Source: Glomus cerebriforme (lineage: Eukaryota; Glomeromycota; Glomeromycetes; Glomerales; Glomeraceae). Taken from it: a stretch of 55,007 bases of DNA. Where the stretch lies: NCBI GenBank assembly GCA_003550305.1, contig QKYT01000338.1, positions 13,908-68,914 of the forward strand. Direction: 5' to 3'. Below, in pieces: positions 1 to 11,898 of this stretch; the first letter of the stretch is position 1, and each line of letters starts with the position of its first letter. The translations under genes were made by a program, and so were the position numbers. The notes below the pieces were generated by a model, which saw only the letters and a program-made list of their open reading frames with translations, was not told the DNA's origin and ran no database searches.

Positions 1-2848
1 TTAATTTTTATTATTATTCATTATTTGGAAAAGATTTTAAAACTAATAATAAATTTTTACTATTTTATTTGTTTTATTATAAAAATATACATAATAAAAT
101 TAATAATTATCATATCTATTATTCGTTATTCACTTCATTAATACTTAAAGTATCCTGCCAAAGGCAGGCCCTACACATGATCATTAATTATTTAAATTTA
201 TTCTGGTTAGATTAGAGTTATATCTTAAAATCATATTAGGAGGGTAAAGGATTAGGATTTAGAGGGTTAGGGTATTTGCTTCTCATGTGTGGCNGCAAGT
301 GTTGATCAAATATTAATCCCTCCGGACTCAACAACGGTTCCTGGAAACGTTCCCTACCTAGTATATAACATAGCTGTATATATCATTTTTAATACAAAAG
401 CATTTGAATTTGATCTTTGTTTTATGTTATAATAAGACCTTCTATTATAAACAAAAAAGAAAATTATTTTTCATATAAGTTTTAGATAGAAACGATGGCT
501 ATTATATTTTAGACGTCGTCGATCATGAATCGAAGACTGATGAGACAGTAATATATTTGTCTGAAATATAACGATTATTAAAATTAATTAAAAAATATTT
601 AATTGGAACGAATCACATCATCCTATGGAAAAACTTGTGAAAAAATCACCATAATTTTTAATAACACAATTGTTTTTACAGTGATTACTCAAAACAGTTA
701 TGTTTAATTTTAAACCATCATGGCCAAAGAATGCATCATTTTTTCTTTCAATTCTCTGTACTTATTCCCATTGACTACTTTGTAATCTTACGCTAAAAAT
801 TCTTTAACCGAAAATAAATTAAATTCTTAGAAATAAATAACATGAAAATTCATTATTCACAGATTTATGGGATGATTATTTGCGATACGCCAGAAATTTT
901 AAAAATTTTCTTCATTAAAAGGTTATTAAAATGGGGACTTGCCAGAACTTTCTTGAGTAAAGAATAATTTAGAACGTTAAAATTAACGTTAGATGATATC
1001 ATTACTTTAATAATTTAATTAAATTCAAAAAATCAAAAAAATTTTATCAAAGGAAATGAATGGTTAATAGATCGTTTAAAAAAAAAGTAGTAATAAAGTT
1101 CTTTACAGTAAGATGTCAAATATAAAATGTGAGCCGACAACTTTTAAATACATAAAGTGATATGATCAATAACGTCTACAATGATCAATAATTAACTACA
1201 TTTTACGAAAAAAAAATTATTTTGATTTTTATAATAAAAAATTTGATTAAAAAAAATTATAAATTATCAACCAAAATCATTTGAAGTAATAAGTTTCAAA
1301 TACAATTATACAAAACTTTAAGAAAATTACAAATTTACAATACACAGCTGCGGTTGATCGAATTTTCAACCTTTTCAACCCACGTGATTTTGGTCAGAAT
1401 AACGGGCATTACGTGATTATTTATTAGTTTATAATTATTTAATTTTGTAGTATTATTCCATCCCTTTTAAATTCTGATTTTTTGAGAATCGAACATTGTA
1501 TAATTCTGTATATTTGTCTGAAAATGTGAAGATTATTAAATTAAATTAGAAAATATTTATTGGAACAAAACACGAGAACAAAAATTATCAATCATCAAAT
1601 GGGATCAAAAATAGTTCATTTGATAATCCCAAAATTATGGTAAAAAAATAATAATAATAATAATAATGAAATGTGCATTACAATCATTACCTATATAACT
1701 GCGATTGAGATAGTGTTAAGACTGTGTTAAGATGGAAAGTTGGAAAATATCAAATAATTTTGGTAATTTATTTACCATTTATATTACTATTAAATAATTT
1801 TATTTTTTGTATTTTTGAGGTCATAAAAATTTATTATGAAATAAAAAAAAATAATACCCGGGTCCTGGATTTGAACGTTACGAGAACCGAAAATATTAAG
1901 GTTGATTCCAATTATCATTTGAACCAAAAGTGCGATAATACAATAATTTAAAATAACAAAATACTAAAATCCTTGAAAATCCTTGAAAATCAAAAAAGAA
2001 ATTCGAGAAATTAAAAATTATGATCCAAAAATTCCCTAAAATTGATTTTTTATCTTTCAATTATGAATTTCGTTAGCTTTGAAAGTTTGGAAGATCTCCT
2101 AATATAGAATTTTTATGGTATGGTAATACAAAATTGTCACAAAAGAAAATTTACGAATTTTGAATTGGATTTTCCACGCTATAAAAAATCAGCGGCTCAA
2201 CAAAAAAAAAAATATTTAATACGTAACAATTTTTTAAATCTTACCCAATTGTATATTTGTTTTTATACCCCCTATAAATCGTGTGAACTTTTATGGTATA
2301 CTTTTCATTCCAAAAAAAAATTATGAGCCGAGTTTTGAACTCATGATTTGAAATTCCGCATATCGGCGAGTTTATTAGTCAGAAATCTACATATCGTATT
2401 CTTACTGTATTAAGCCTATGGCACGTCGATCGCTGGATTCCAGAAATCAGCCCATACGAAACATTTTAAAGTAAGCATCATTTATTATGCTCACGTGACA
2501 TCATGTGTAAGTGACAAATAAGTAGGCTCTTCCATTTATGGTAATACTCTATGAGAATAAATTGTCACGTGGGGCTTTATATTCTTTATTACCTTCACCT
2601 GACTCCGTAGCACTCATTATTGTTAAGATAAATTAGGATCGTTTATAATATTATTGTATTAGTACTCCGACCTGATTAAAATAAATACGTAATTAATGAA
2701 ATAATGATCGTAAACATTGCTTAGCCCACCATTTAAATAAAAATATATAGTAAATCAAATTGTGACTCAATATAAAATTGTAGATTACTATAAATTAAGC
2801 ACAAAATCCATAAATAAGGGGGGTTTTTTCAATTTACTTTCAAACACT
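1..2848. other. AT-rich non-coding region with scattered repeats
   Basis: I see no convincing gene here; short open frames are AT-rich and resemble nothing. A small perfect hairpin (CCTGCC-aaa-GGCAGG) lies at 154-168. ACACATGA at 173-180 and its inverse near 284-292 could be ends of a small degenerate element. A block at 552-612 recurs in the same orientation at 1509-1570. Two short minus-strand stretches (about 1840-1890 and 2325-2345) carry GTTCAAA-type B-box-like motifs followed by T-runs, like tRNA-derived SINE debris. Base 294 is an n. Confidence 0.6.
552..1570. repeat. Dispersed direct repeat of about 60 bp (552-612 and 1509-1570)
   Basis: The first copy begins tatatttgtctgaaatata and ends near ttggaacgaat. 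The second begins tatatttgtctgaaaatgtg and ends near ttggaacaaaa. The order of matching words is preserved with small indels. Probably two fragments of one dispersed repeat; no coding capacity. Confidence 0.5.
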
Positions 2849-5124
2849 ATGTCTAAAAATTACGAAATACAAAATTTTGAAGATGCAAATGAAGGAATTA
2901 ATTGGCTTGAAGAAGCTATATGTAAAAAACATATTAAATTTTACGAATATGAACATTTTGATAATATTCAAGAAATTGGTTCCGGTTCATTTGGAAAAGT
3001 ATTTCGTGCAAATTGGAAACATTTTGGAGATTATTTAGCGTTAAAATCTTTTTTTAATCTTGACAGCGCCACTATAAAAGAAATTGTTCGTGAGGTAATT
3101 ATATTTAATAATTTTGTATTCTTTTTATTTTTTTTTTATATCTTAATATTTTTTTTTAAAAAAAAAAAAAATTTATTCTGCGTTCGTAATTTAGCTTATA
3201 CTTCAACGAGATGTAGATTTTCATAGTAATATTATTCGCTTCCATGGAATTACAAAATTTGAGTCAGGTACTAATAAAATTCAATTTAAATTATTTATTT
3301 ATTTAATTATTTTTTTTTTTTATAAAATTAATAAACGATTATTTCCTTTTTTTCTTATTAGAACATAAAATTGACCAAACAAAAAATTATCTGCTAGTGA
3401 TGGAATATGCAGATGGTGGTACTCTTCGAAATTATTTGAAGAAAAATTTCCATAAATTTACTTGGGATGACAAATATAATTTAGCATATCAATTGGCTGG
3501 TGCAGTATCATGTTTACATAGTGAAGGAATTGTACATCGTGACTTGGTAATGTTTTCATATTATATTTAAATGATAAAATCAATATTATATAATTATTAA
3601 ATAATTTATAATTTTTATTATAGCATTCCTGTAATGTATTGGTACATCAAGATGTCATCAAATTGGCGGACTTTGGTCTATCAAGAAGGATAGAAGAAGC
3701 TTCCAAATCTCAATCAAAATTACTTGGAATGGCTCCTTACGTTGATCCCAAAAGATTTATGAATAGTAGAAATTCAAAATTAGATGAAAAGAGCGATGTA
3801 TATAGTATTGGTGTGTTGTTATGGGAAATATCAAGCGGAACTCCACCATTTAATGAAGAAACAAATGAAATTGGTTTAATATATGACATTACACAAGGTC
3901 GAAGAGAAACACCTGTTCCTGGTACTCCTATTGATTATGTTAAACTTTATACTGGTAAATATATATATATTTTTTTTTTTTGAATTCCATGATTTTTTAA
4001 TTTATATTATTCATTATCTTATTTTTTATTATTTAGATTGCTGGAATGGCGAACCAAATAATCGACCATGTATGAATGAAGTTGTTAAAAGATTAAAATT
4101 GATTATTTCACAACGAAAGGATATGACTGATCATGCGCCTAGGATTGATCTTTTACGTTTAGAATTAAACAAACTTATTCAAAATTTTAATAATAATGAT
4201 GAAATAGAATGTAATTTTAATGAGAATGAAAACGAAACAAGTAATTTAGGAATAACAGATCCATATGAGAAGAATTTAAGTATAATGATTAACGAAATGG
4301 TTGATCTCATTTTTAAAGAATTAAATAGGGGAATAGATTGGAAAATAACAAAACAACATATTAATGATTATCCTAGTAAACATAATATAAATTTACAAGA
4401 AATTTATAGTTGGTTATTAAATAATCAAAATAATTCAGATGCAATTTTTTTACTTGGATATTTTAATTATTCAGGAATTGTAATAATTCGAAATTTAGAA
4501 GAAGCATTTAGTTTGTTTGAAAATGCATCGGGACGTAATCATATATTGGCACAACGTTATGTCGGAAAATGTTATGAATTTGGTTGTGGAATTTTACAAA
4601 ATGAAACATTAGCTTTTGAATATTTTAGAGATGTGGCCGATAAAGGTTGTGCAGCAGGACAATTAGAATTAGGTTTTTGTTATGAAAAAGGAATAGGTAT
4701 TGAAATAGATTTAACAAAGGCTGCAGAATGGTACGAAAAAGCTGCAAATAATGGACATTTAGTAGCTATGTATAATCTTGGAAATTTTTATTTAAATGGA
4801 ACTGGTGTTGAAAAAGATTATCATAAAGCTTTTGAATTATTTGATAAATCAGCTGAAGGAGAACATCCGGATGGAATGGTAGCATTAGGATATTGTTATT
4901 ATTATGGAACGGGAGTTGATTGTAATAAACGAAAGGCAGCTAAATTATATCAAAGAGCTGCATATTTAGGAAATGATGCAGCTCAATACAATCTTGGTAT
5001 TATGTATGAAAGAGGAGATGGAATCGAAAGAAATATATTTCAAGCAATAAATTGGTATGAACATTCTGCTAAACAAAAGCATCAAGGTGCTCGAGATAGG
5101 TTAAATGTTCTTAAAAAGCTTTAA
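2849..5124 (+). CDS. Kinase-Sel1 repeat protein A (TKL-type protein kinase, 640 aa)
   Basis: Five exons: 2849-3094, 3195-3267, 3362-3546, 3624-3954, 4037-5124 (640 codons plus stop). The frame also opens upstream at 2762, but the ATG at 2849 aligns with the start of the sister genes. Kinase domain, about residues 40-300: glycine loop GSGSFGKVF (44-52), ATP-anchoring Lys66 in ALK, catalytic loop HRD (165-167) followed by L-H-S-C-N172, DFG (184-186), and the C-lobe motif DCWNGEPNNRP. The HRDLHxxN loop and the overall pattern fit TKL-like kinases. All catalytic residues are present, so activity is expected. A linker (LSIMINEMVDLIFKEL...NNQNNSDAIFLLGYFNY) leads to about six Sel1 repeats, helical hairpins that usually act as protein-binding scaffolds. 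Probably a cytosolic signalling kinase; substrate unknown. This is the reference copy for the broken paralogues. Confidence 0.9.
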
Positions 5125-5545
5125 AAAAAATTCATGTGAAATAATTTAATTATATTATATGTATATTTATTAAAAATTTATTTGTACTGTACATTATATA
5201 GTAATTATATTTAAAACTTAATATTATAATAAACTGATGCTTATTAAAAAAAAAAATAAATAAATAAACCAAATAAACGAAAGATTCTAAATAAAATTTT
5301 TTACCCAAATATTAATTCTGTCGAATTAAAAATGGATTTACGATGATTCACGGTATCAATTTGTAAACTATTCAGCATCAAATAGTATCGAAATTTAGTT
5401 TCATAAAAAGAACGGAACACTGACAAAAAATTTAATTTATATAATACAAGAGGTTAGATCATTTGAAAGAATATATATGACATTCAACCTTAACAAGTGG
5501 TTGCCATTTTCAAAGTAAAAGCGAAAACAATTTGCAAGTACCGCG

Positions 5546-5743
5546 CTTTTGACGGGTATGGTACGAAATCCCGAAACTCAAAATCCCGAAATCCAAAATC
5601 CCGACAGGTACGAAATCCCGAAAAATTGGTTTATTAAACTTCTGAAAAAAATCCCGAAACTTAATTCCGGGCGGCATTAAAGCTTAATGCGGGCCAATTT
5701 CTGGATTTCGAGTTTCGGGATTTTGGACGGCACCCCTTTTGAC
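5546..5743. mobile_element. hAT-like MITE, 182 bp (5554-5735) with 8-bp target duplication
   Basis: Flanked by the same 8 bases, cttttgac, at 5546-5553 and 5736-5743. The ends are inverted repeats of about 33 bp: one end reads GGGTATGGTACGAAATCCCG, the other, reverse-complemented, GGGTGCCGTCCAAAATCCCG; 27 of 33 positions match by hand alignment. The duplication fits the hAT preference nTnnnnAn. Internal repeats of aaatcccgaaa are also present. There is no coding capacity, so it is non-autonomous. Confidence 0.8.
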
Positions 5744-8224
5744 ACTGGTGATCTGTCAAATTTATAATACGGTGAAGCGAATAAGCTAATTAGTGATTAT
5801 TCCAACGATCATAACGAAACGATCCTATATATTACGAAATATAAATAGAATAACCGATTTGCCTACCGATCACGCGACTCATATTAGAGTTTCTCATTCC
5901 CCTCTCTTTCTTTTGTTTTCATTCAAAAAAATAAGTAGGTATTACTTGTTAACGATTATCAGAAATTGAAAATTGTCGTTAGAAACGTTCTATAACATGG
6001 GTATTGTACACTTTTAAAATGTAAAACTGCTATTTCGCTTGTACTGTAGATTCATCACCAACAACAGCCCAACGAAACAACTAACTATATAAAACATTCA
6101 ACAACAACCCACGACTACAACAACCCAAAGAATAACGAAATAACCATCAACAACTTACAGCTGCAACAACTAAAGAACATCAACAATAATAACCATGAAT
6201 ATTATAGAAGCTAATACGAAATATGCTAATAGTGTTCTGCATAAAGGAGCTATGTATCTTGCTCTTTTCTTTTTTTTAAAAAAAAATGGATGAGAGAAAC
6301 TGCTGCATATAGGTGGGTTCAGTTTGAGTGAGTGTTTTGGTGCCATACATTGATACACGCATATTTCCTACATAGTTTAGGATGATTTATCAATTTTTAC
6401 CCTGAATAAAGCTTGTCATCTTGATTTATTAATATCGCCTGCGATTTTTTTTTCTTATTTTCGGCCGATTTAATGTTGATTGACGTTTATTATTTGACTA
6501 TTTCAATTTTTATATTAAAGAAATAATTTATTCTTATTTATTTTTAATTCGTTCATTTCGGCCGGATAATTTAAAGGACTACACAAGATCCTTTCTTTAA
6601 ACCATCAAATCATCCGGTCGATCTAATTTGAATTTCCATCTACAATTTCACCAGGTAATGTAAATGGAGAGAATGTGAAGTTCCTGATGGAACATAATAA
6701 CAACATGGAAGAAATACCGCCACTTTTTTTGCGTTCCAAATACTAAAAATAAAAATTGTTCCACTAAAAAATTGTATATATGTATATAAAAAAGAATTAA
6801 AATAAAAAAATTGCAGTTTTCACATACATACTTTTGATAACCGATAATTTATGAGTTATACAGCCTATACTCCATAACTACTTCTATATAAAAATTATTT
6901 TATTATTTATACAATTATACATACTCGCTCTAGTTATCAATAATTCTTTTATGCGGTTATTTCGTTTATTTTGTAAAAAATTTTTGTTTTCTTAACGCAT
7001 TACTGTAAACAGGACGTATTTTACGGTATCATCCAATAAAAAACGGATAAGTATGCCATGTGATCATAAATGATAATATTATCAACTTTCTTAAAAAACG
7101 TGATTAATATAATTAACGTGATTCGTTAGATTATTTATCGTAAGTAAATTTGGTCATTGAACAGGAGAAAATCCTTTATCGGATGATTTATCGTTGAGTA
7201 ATCATAAATTTCACTCCTAATACTCCGAATCCATTTTATTTCAGCCTAGAACTAATGGTATTTAGCCTAAATTTATTATAATTAAACAAATTTATGTACG
7301 AATTTAACAATTTATTATATATTTTTTTCTAGTAACCAAACAAATGTTATAGAAGCCTTAAACTTATAAATCATAAGTCATGCAAATAACGCGAAAAAGC
7401 ATCGTTTTTTCGTTGATGTTAGTGTGTAATCATTCAATTGTTACATATTAATGAATGACAAAAACTTCGCGTAGTGAAAAAAAATATTCCAACATTTACC
7501 AAATAAATATAAATCGGGAAATTTCATTTAAAAGGCAAACAAGGAAAAAAAATAATTATTATAATAAATCTAAACAAGAGAATTTCTTTATCGAAATAAC
7601 ATGTTTAATTAATTTCTATTAATAACCCTATTTTTGAACTTTTGTTACACCATATAAACAGCTAGTTTATAACTAAAAGAGGTGTTTATTATTTCCAATT
7701 GCGACCGCGTGAAAGGTCGTATGGATCTATTGTATCTATTGTAACAATATCATGTTACACAAATTTAATTCCAATCACGATAGAAAAATACGTAACAAAC
7801 AAATGAATCTCATCTTTTTAATGTAACAAATAATGTTAATTTTATTTACATAATTTGATACGAGAAGCTACACATTTATTCATATGAGGGACAGGAGCTT
7901 TTCTTGTTTCCACCAAATTATTTTTCATTAGAAAAGAACTAAATTTAACCAATTTAACCGGAAATTATTCCTCTTCTTTTTAAATTTTGAAAGTTTGATT
8001 ATATTTAGATTTATGAGAAGAAATTTTTTTTGTTTTTTTTTAATTAAAAAATCAAGTTTTGAGAAAATTAAACAAAAGTAGATAAATTGTATTTTTCGCT
8101 TTAAAAATTTTTTAGACTAAAATTGACTAAAATTTTGGTTTTGCTCTTGTTTATAAACTACTGTATAAACAAATTTCTTTTTCAAATATAAGTTATAAGT
8201 AGAAATATGAAATCCATATTCAAA

Positions 8225-8791
8225 TTATCTTTGAAGTGTAGTGTTGAATTTCGTTTCGAAACTGTTTTGTGATTGGCGAAACGTTTCGCCTTTTAAGGTC
8301 AAATTCCGAAACTTGGTCCATACTTCCGAAACTTGCCCAAATCTAATTTTAATTTTTTTATACAAAATATAATAAAAGATTTATTTATTACTTTACAATA
8401 TTATATTACTATACATTATTATAAAATTTATATTGCATCAATTATTTCATCAGCTTTAGCCAATTTCAACATATTAACATAGTCTTCTTCCATATTATTA
8501 TCACTATCCTTAATAATATTATTCATATCTAAATTCAATACATTACTCCCTATAAATGAAACAAATGCGCGTTAAAATTAAAAAAAAAAATTTTAATAAA
8601 TCAATTCCTTTTTTAGTTACTGAGGAAATTTAACGGAATTACGGAAGTTTCAAAGGTTACGGAGGGTTACGGAAGTTTCAGAAGTTTCGGAAATTTTGGA
8701 TTCCATAGTTGTGGCGAAACTAGTTTCGCCCAATTTCAGAAGTTTCGCCCATAGCTAGGTTTCGGTTTCGTCCGCGACATTAATTTCGTTT
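8225..8791. repeat. Repeat block rich in GGCGAAAC / GTTTCGCC words
   Basis: Palindromic words ggcgaaacgtttcgcc (near 8274) and ggcgaaactagtttcgcc (near 8712) bracket an AT-rich core, and cggaagtttc-type words recur near 8640-8690. The word aatttcgttt lies at 8247-8256 and 8782-8791, like a target duplication, but occurs a third time near 8870, so it may be chance. The ends do not form clean terminal inverted repeats. Probably a degraded DNA element. Confidence 0.4.
8428..8548 (-). pseudogene. Coding-like C-terminal fragment inside the repeat block
   Basis: The minus strand has an open stretch of about 40 codons ending at the stop 8428-8430, with acidic, ordinary-looking composition (contains EEDYVNMLKLAKADEIIDAI). 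It is preceded by tttatag, which resembles a splice acceptor, so it could be a last exon. I do not recognise the family. Its position within a repeat suggests a remnant of an element-encoded protein. Confidence 0.3.
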
Positions 8792-9142
8792 TCCTCTTTC
8801 CTTTTTTTCTTTTGTTACTAAGATTGTATGCAAATAAAAAAAAAAAAAGATAAATTAATTTTTCATTAAATTTCGTTTTCTTAAACAAAAGTCATGAAAT
8901 TGAAAATTCTCTATTCATCCAACCACTAATTTCTGCTCTCACTATGAGCATACTGATCGATCCATTTAATCTATGATATCTTTTTTTCTATAGATAAAGT
9001 ACTTTAATAACAATTTAAAATTCATAAAGGTCTCACTTAATCTTTCTAATCCTCACCATCCTTGAGATATTGACTCCATCTTATATCATAAGGAATAAAT
9101 ATAAGGTAATAAACATAGTCAGACGAACAAATTACATTTTTT

Positions 9143-9310
9143 AATTATTAAGCAATATTTTATTAGAAATATTATTAAGCATTTTATTCATTAGAATTAT
9201 TATTATGCGTTTTTTTTATTAGAATTATTATTAAGTATTTTTTTATCAGAATTATTATTAAGATTATTTTATTATAATTATTAAGCGTTTTTTTCTTATT
9301 GGAATTTTAA
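9143..9310. repeat. Imperfect tandem array, unit about 30 bp, about 5 copies
   Basis: Variants of ttattagaattattattaag followed by a short T-run repeat head to tail about five times, with indels in the T-runs. A simple AT-rich minisatellite; no coding potential. Confidence 0.6.
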
Positions 9311-10618
9311 AAAACATTTTGTTTTTATAAATTTTTAAATGATCGATAATCTTTTTATAAATTAGTCATGTACAGTACAGTACAGTATCTCTGAACTTTG
9401 TAATATTTTCGACATTTCTAGCACTTTAATAATATAAAATTTATTTGTCCCTTAAAAAAATAAAAAGTTAAAATAATTGGCATCTCGAATTTTGAACATT
9501 TAACTATTTTTTAACGTATACTAGGCTAGGGACAAATTACTGACAAATAAATTTATATGTGGATATGGAAATTATGTGATTCAGAGATCATCGCTAACAT
9601 ATAAATACATTATTTAAAGATGATCTCTTTTAAATATTTAAGGTTCTATTATTAATTCGTATGCTGTAAAACTTAGTATTGCATACAGAATTGAAAAATT
9701 GCGCCATAATTTTCCAAAATGTTTTCTCTGTCCCTCAAGTTAATTCCAAATCGGGGCAATTCCGATTCGGGAACAACAGATTAATAAAGTCATGAACGAA
9801 AACTTTTGATTATTAATAATAATTGGTCAATTCTATAAGTAAATGATTTCGATCTATGAATTACTAATTCAGTGATTTTCTATTAGTAAATCTTTTCAAT
9901 TAGTAAAAAACCGATAATATATCATATACAATATTTTTTCGGATAAGAACGATATTTCGACGTAGTTTTCTTGCAAAAAAAAAACAAGGATCTAAGAATG
10001 ATCTAACAAATAAAATTTGACATTCAGAATTATGACTTTTTATAGTACTTGAATGAAAATAATATTATTTAAAGAATTGTGAATATCACGAGATGGAAAT
10101 ATGATTTGAATATGATTGTTTTAATATTTCACGCTCATAATAAAGAATTTTTTAACATTTCTTATTAAAGAAAACGAGATATTTTTAGTCTTTTGAATAG
10201 AATGGAACCGATTAATTCAGATCATCCGAAATTCTTTTTTTTAAAAAAATTGATCCTGGCTGCAATTTATCCAAAAAATTTTTTTTTATTTTATAATTTA
10301 AATATCGATCTTTAATTTTTCTTAAACCTGGTTTAATAATATTTAGAAAGTAATTTACTAATATTATAACACAAAGGCTTAAATGTCATGTGATAATACG
10401 CGAGATTAATTATGTTGTGTTATATTGTTATATTTTTAATTATTAATGCTAATTTGGTTAGTACAAAATTTTTAATTTTTAATTATCATCTTTAGCATTA
10501 AATAATCCTTTCTAGAAAAAAAAAATTCAAAGATGGATAAAATTTTTGAATTATTAATTCTCTTTGAAAATCATCAGAGTAACCAATTTTATGCAAATCT
10601 TGATTGATGCACATTATC

Positions 10619-10774
10619 GCGCTTTTCAAAATTCTGCTACCCATACGTATTGTAAATGATTATGATTACAAGACGATTACAGGACAAAAACTGGACAATT
10701 TATCCTGTAATCATCCTGTAATCATAATCATTTAGTACAACAATACGTGTGGGTAGCAGAATTTTGATAAGCGC
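10619..10774. mobile_element. Foldback/MITE element, near-complete 156-bp palindrome
   Basis: The left arm starts GCGCTTTTCAAAATTCTGCT; the right arm, reverse-complemented, starts GCGCTTATCAAAATTCTGCT. Pairing continues through CTACCCAYACGTATTG and TAAATGATTATGATTACA, so the two arms of about 65-75 bp leave only a short loop near 10690. No clear target duplication was found, so the superfamily is undetermined. As RNA it would form a long hairpin. Confidence 0.7.
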
Positions 10775-11898
10775 AATAAAAAAAAGAAAACTTTATTAAA
10801 AAGGTCGATGAAAAATTCTTAATTCGCATTTTTTATATAAATACTATATTTCGGAATATCGTTTAAAAAAGTACATTTTGCCCGTTCCGTTGTGTTATAT
10901 ATAGTCTGCTTAGCTTTAAATTTTACTAGTATTTCGGGATATCGGATTTAGATGTTTAAAAAAGTACATTTTATCCGCGGTTTTAACGCTGTATCACAGT
11001 GCTTCTATGTTTTAGTATCATTAGATGAGTACAAAACGAAAAATTATACAGATGCTCAACAGTCATAGCATATGATTTTAGAAAACTATCATACATGATC
11101 TAACAGTACAATATAATACTAGAATAATGAGATATTCTTTATATTTTAAAGAGTCATGTTTATTTAACACGTGGTCTTGTATCTGATACATTATCTGATT
11201 TTTAGGGCTGTGTATTCTGTGGCTGATGATCATATTATGTAAATTATGGTTCCGAGTCATTGAATCAATTGGCTCATGCGCGACAATCGGGTACCTTTTC
11301 GAATTCAAGTTTTTTTCGTAAAATTTTTTTTTTTTGTCAGTAACGTGAAATAGAGATTTTTTTTTCGTTTTGATTAAATTTTTTTAAAAAAATTTACGGT
11401 AAATATGGTAAATATAAAATAAAATAAAAATAAAACACGTTAATTAAATACCGTTTGTTGTATGAGAGTTTTTATATATTATATATATGTATGAATGTAT
11501 CCATCCGATTATTCAAATTCTTTATTTATTGTAAAATTTATTTACAAATAAAAAAAAAATGAATAATAAATAATACAATGCAAATTACATATACAAATTC
11601 TATTAAAAAATTATATTGAAAAAAATAATAATAATAAATTTCTACTTAAGAGAATTAATTTCCTTTGGAAATTAAATACGTAAAAAAAAGCTTAAACGGC
11701 AAAGTTAAAGCATTGTAGAATCGAGATGATTTACACCTCATGAGAATATTAAAATTTTTATTTTTATATATATATATATATATATATTTTAAAAAAAAAA
11801 AAAATATCAAATTTTTTTTTTTCTTTTGAATTGTATTTTTTTTTTCGTGAAATCATCATTACAATTATCCCCAAAAAAAATTAATCTATTTTATTAAA

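Larger units (their letters stand above)
5125..11898. other. Long intergenic region with MITEs and repeats
   Basis: No convincing protein gene. Elements listed separately are the hAT-like MITE (5554-5735), a GGCGAAAC-rich block (about 8225-8791), an AT-rich tandem array (about 9143-9310) and a foldback element (10619-10774). A CA-rich stretch (6044-6194) precedes an ATG at 6195 with a 32-codon frame; it could be a 5' leader, but no downstream exons are clear. The phrase gtttaaaaaagtacatttt occurs twice (about 10861 and 10953), a short duplication. A (TA)n run lies at about 11766-11787. Confidence 0.55.

Noticed and set aside
240..285. Telomere-like ggttaggg words
   Set aside because: Only one clear unit; not an array, so no interstitial telomere claim.
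1840..1890. Second B-box-like GTTCAAATCC on the minus strand with a T-run
   Set aside because: No complete cloverleaf can be drawn.
2320..2415. tRNA-like segment on the minus strand (GAGTTCAAAACTC followed by a T-run)
   Set aside because: A T-loop-like seven-base loop is present, but the acceptor and anticodon stems cannot be formed; better read as tRNA-derived repeat debris.
6195..6293. ATG after a CA-rich leader with 32 codons
   Set aside because: Ends in an A/T homopolymer and has no linked exon; leader-like composition alone is not enough.
8247..8791. aatttcgttt as a 10-bp target duplication
   Set aside because: A third copy near 8870 and the abundance of tttcg words make chance likely.
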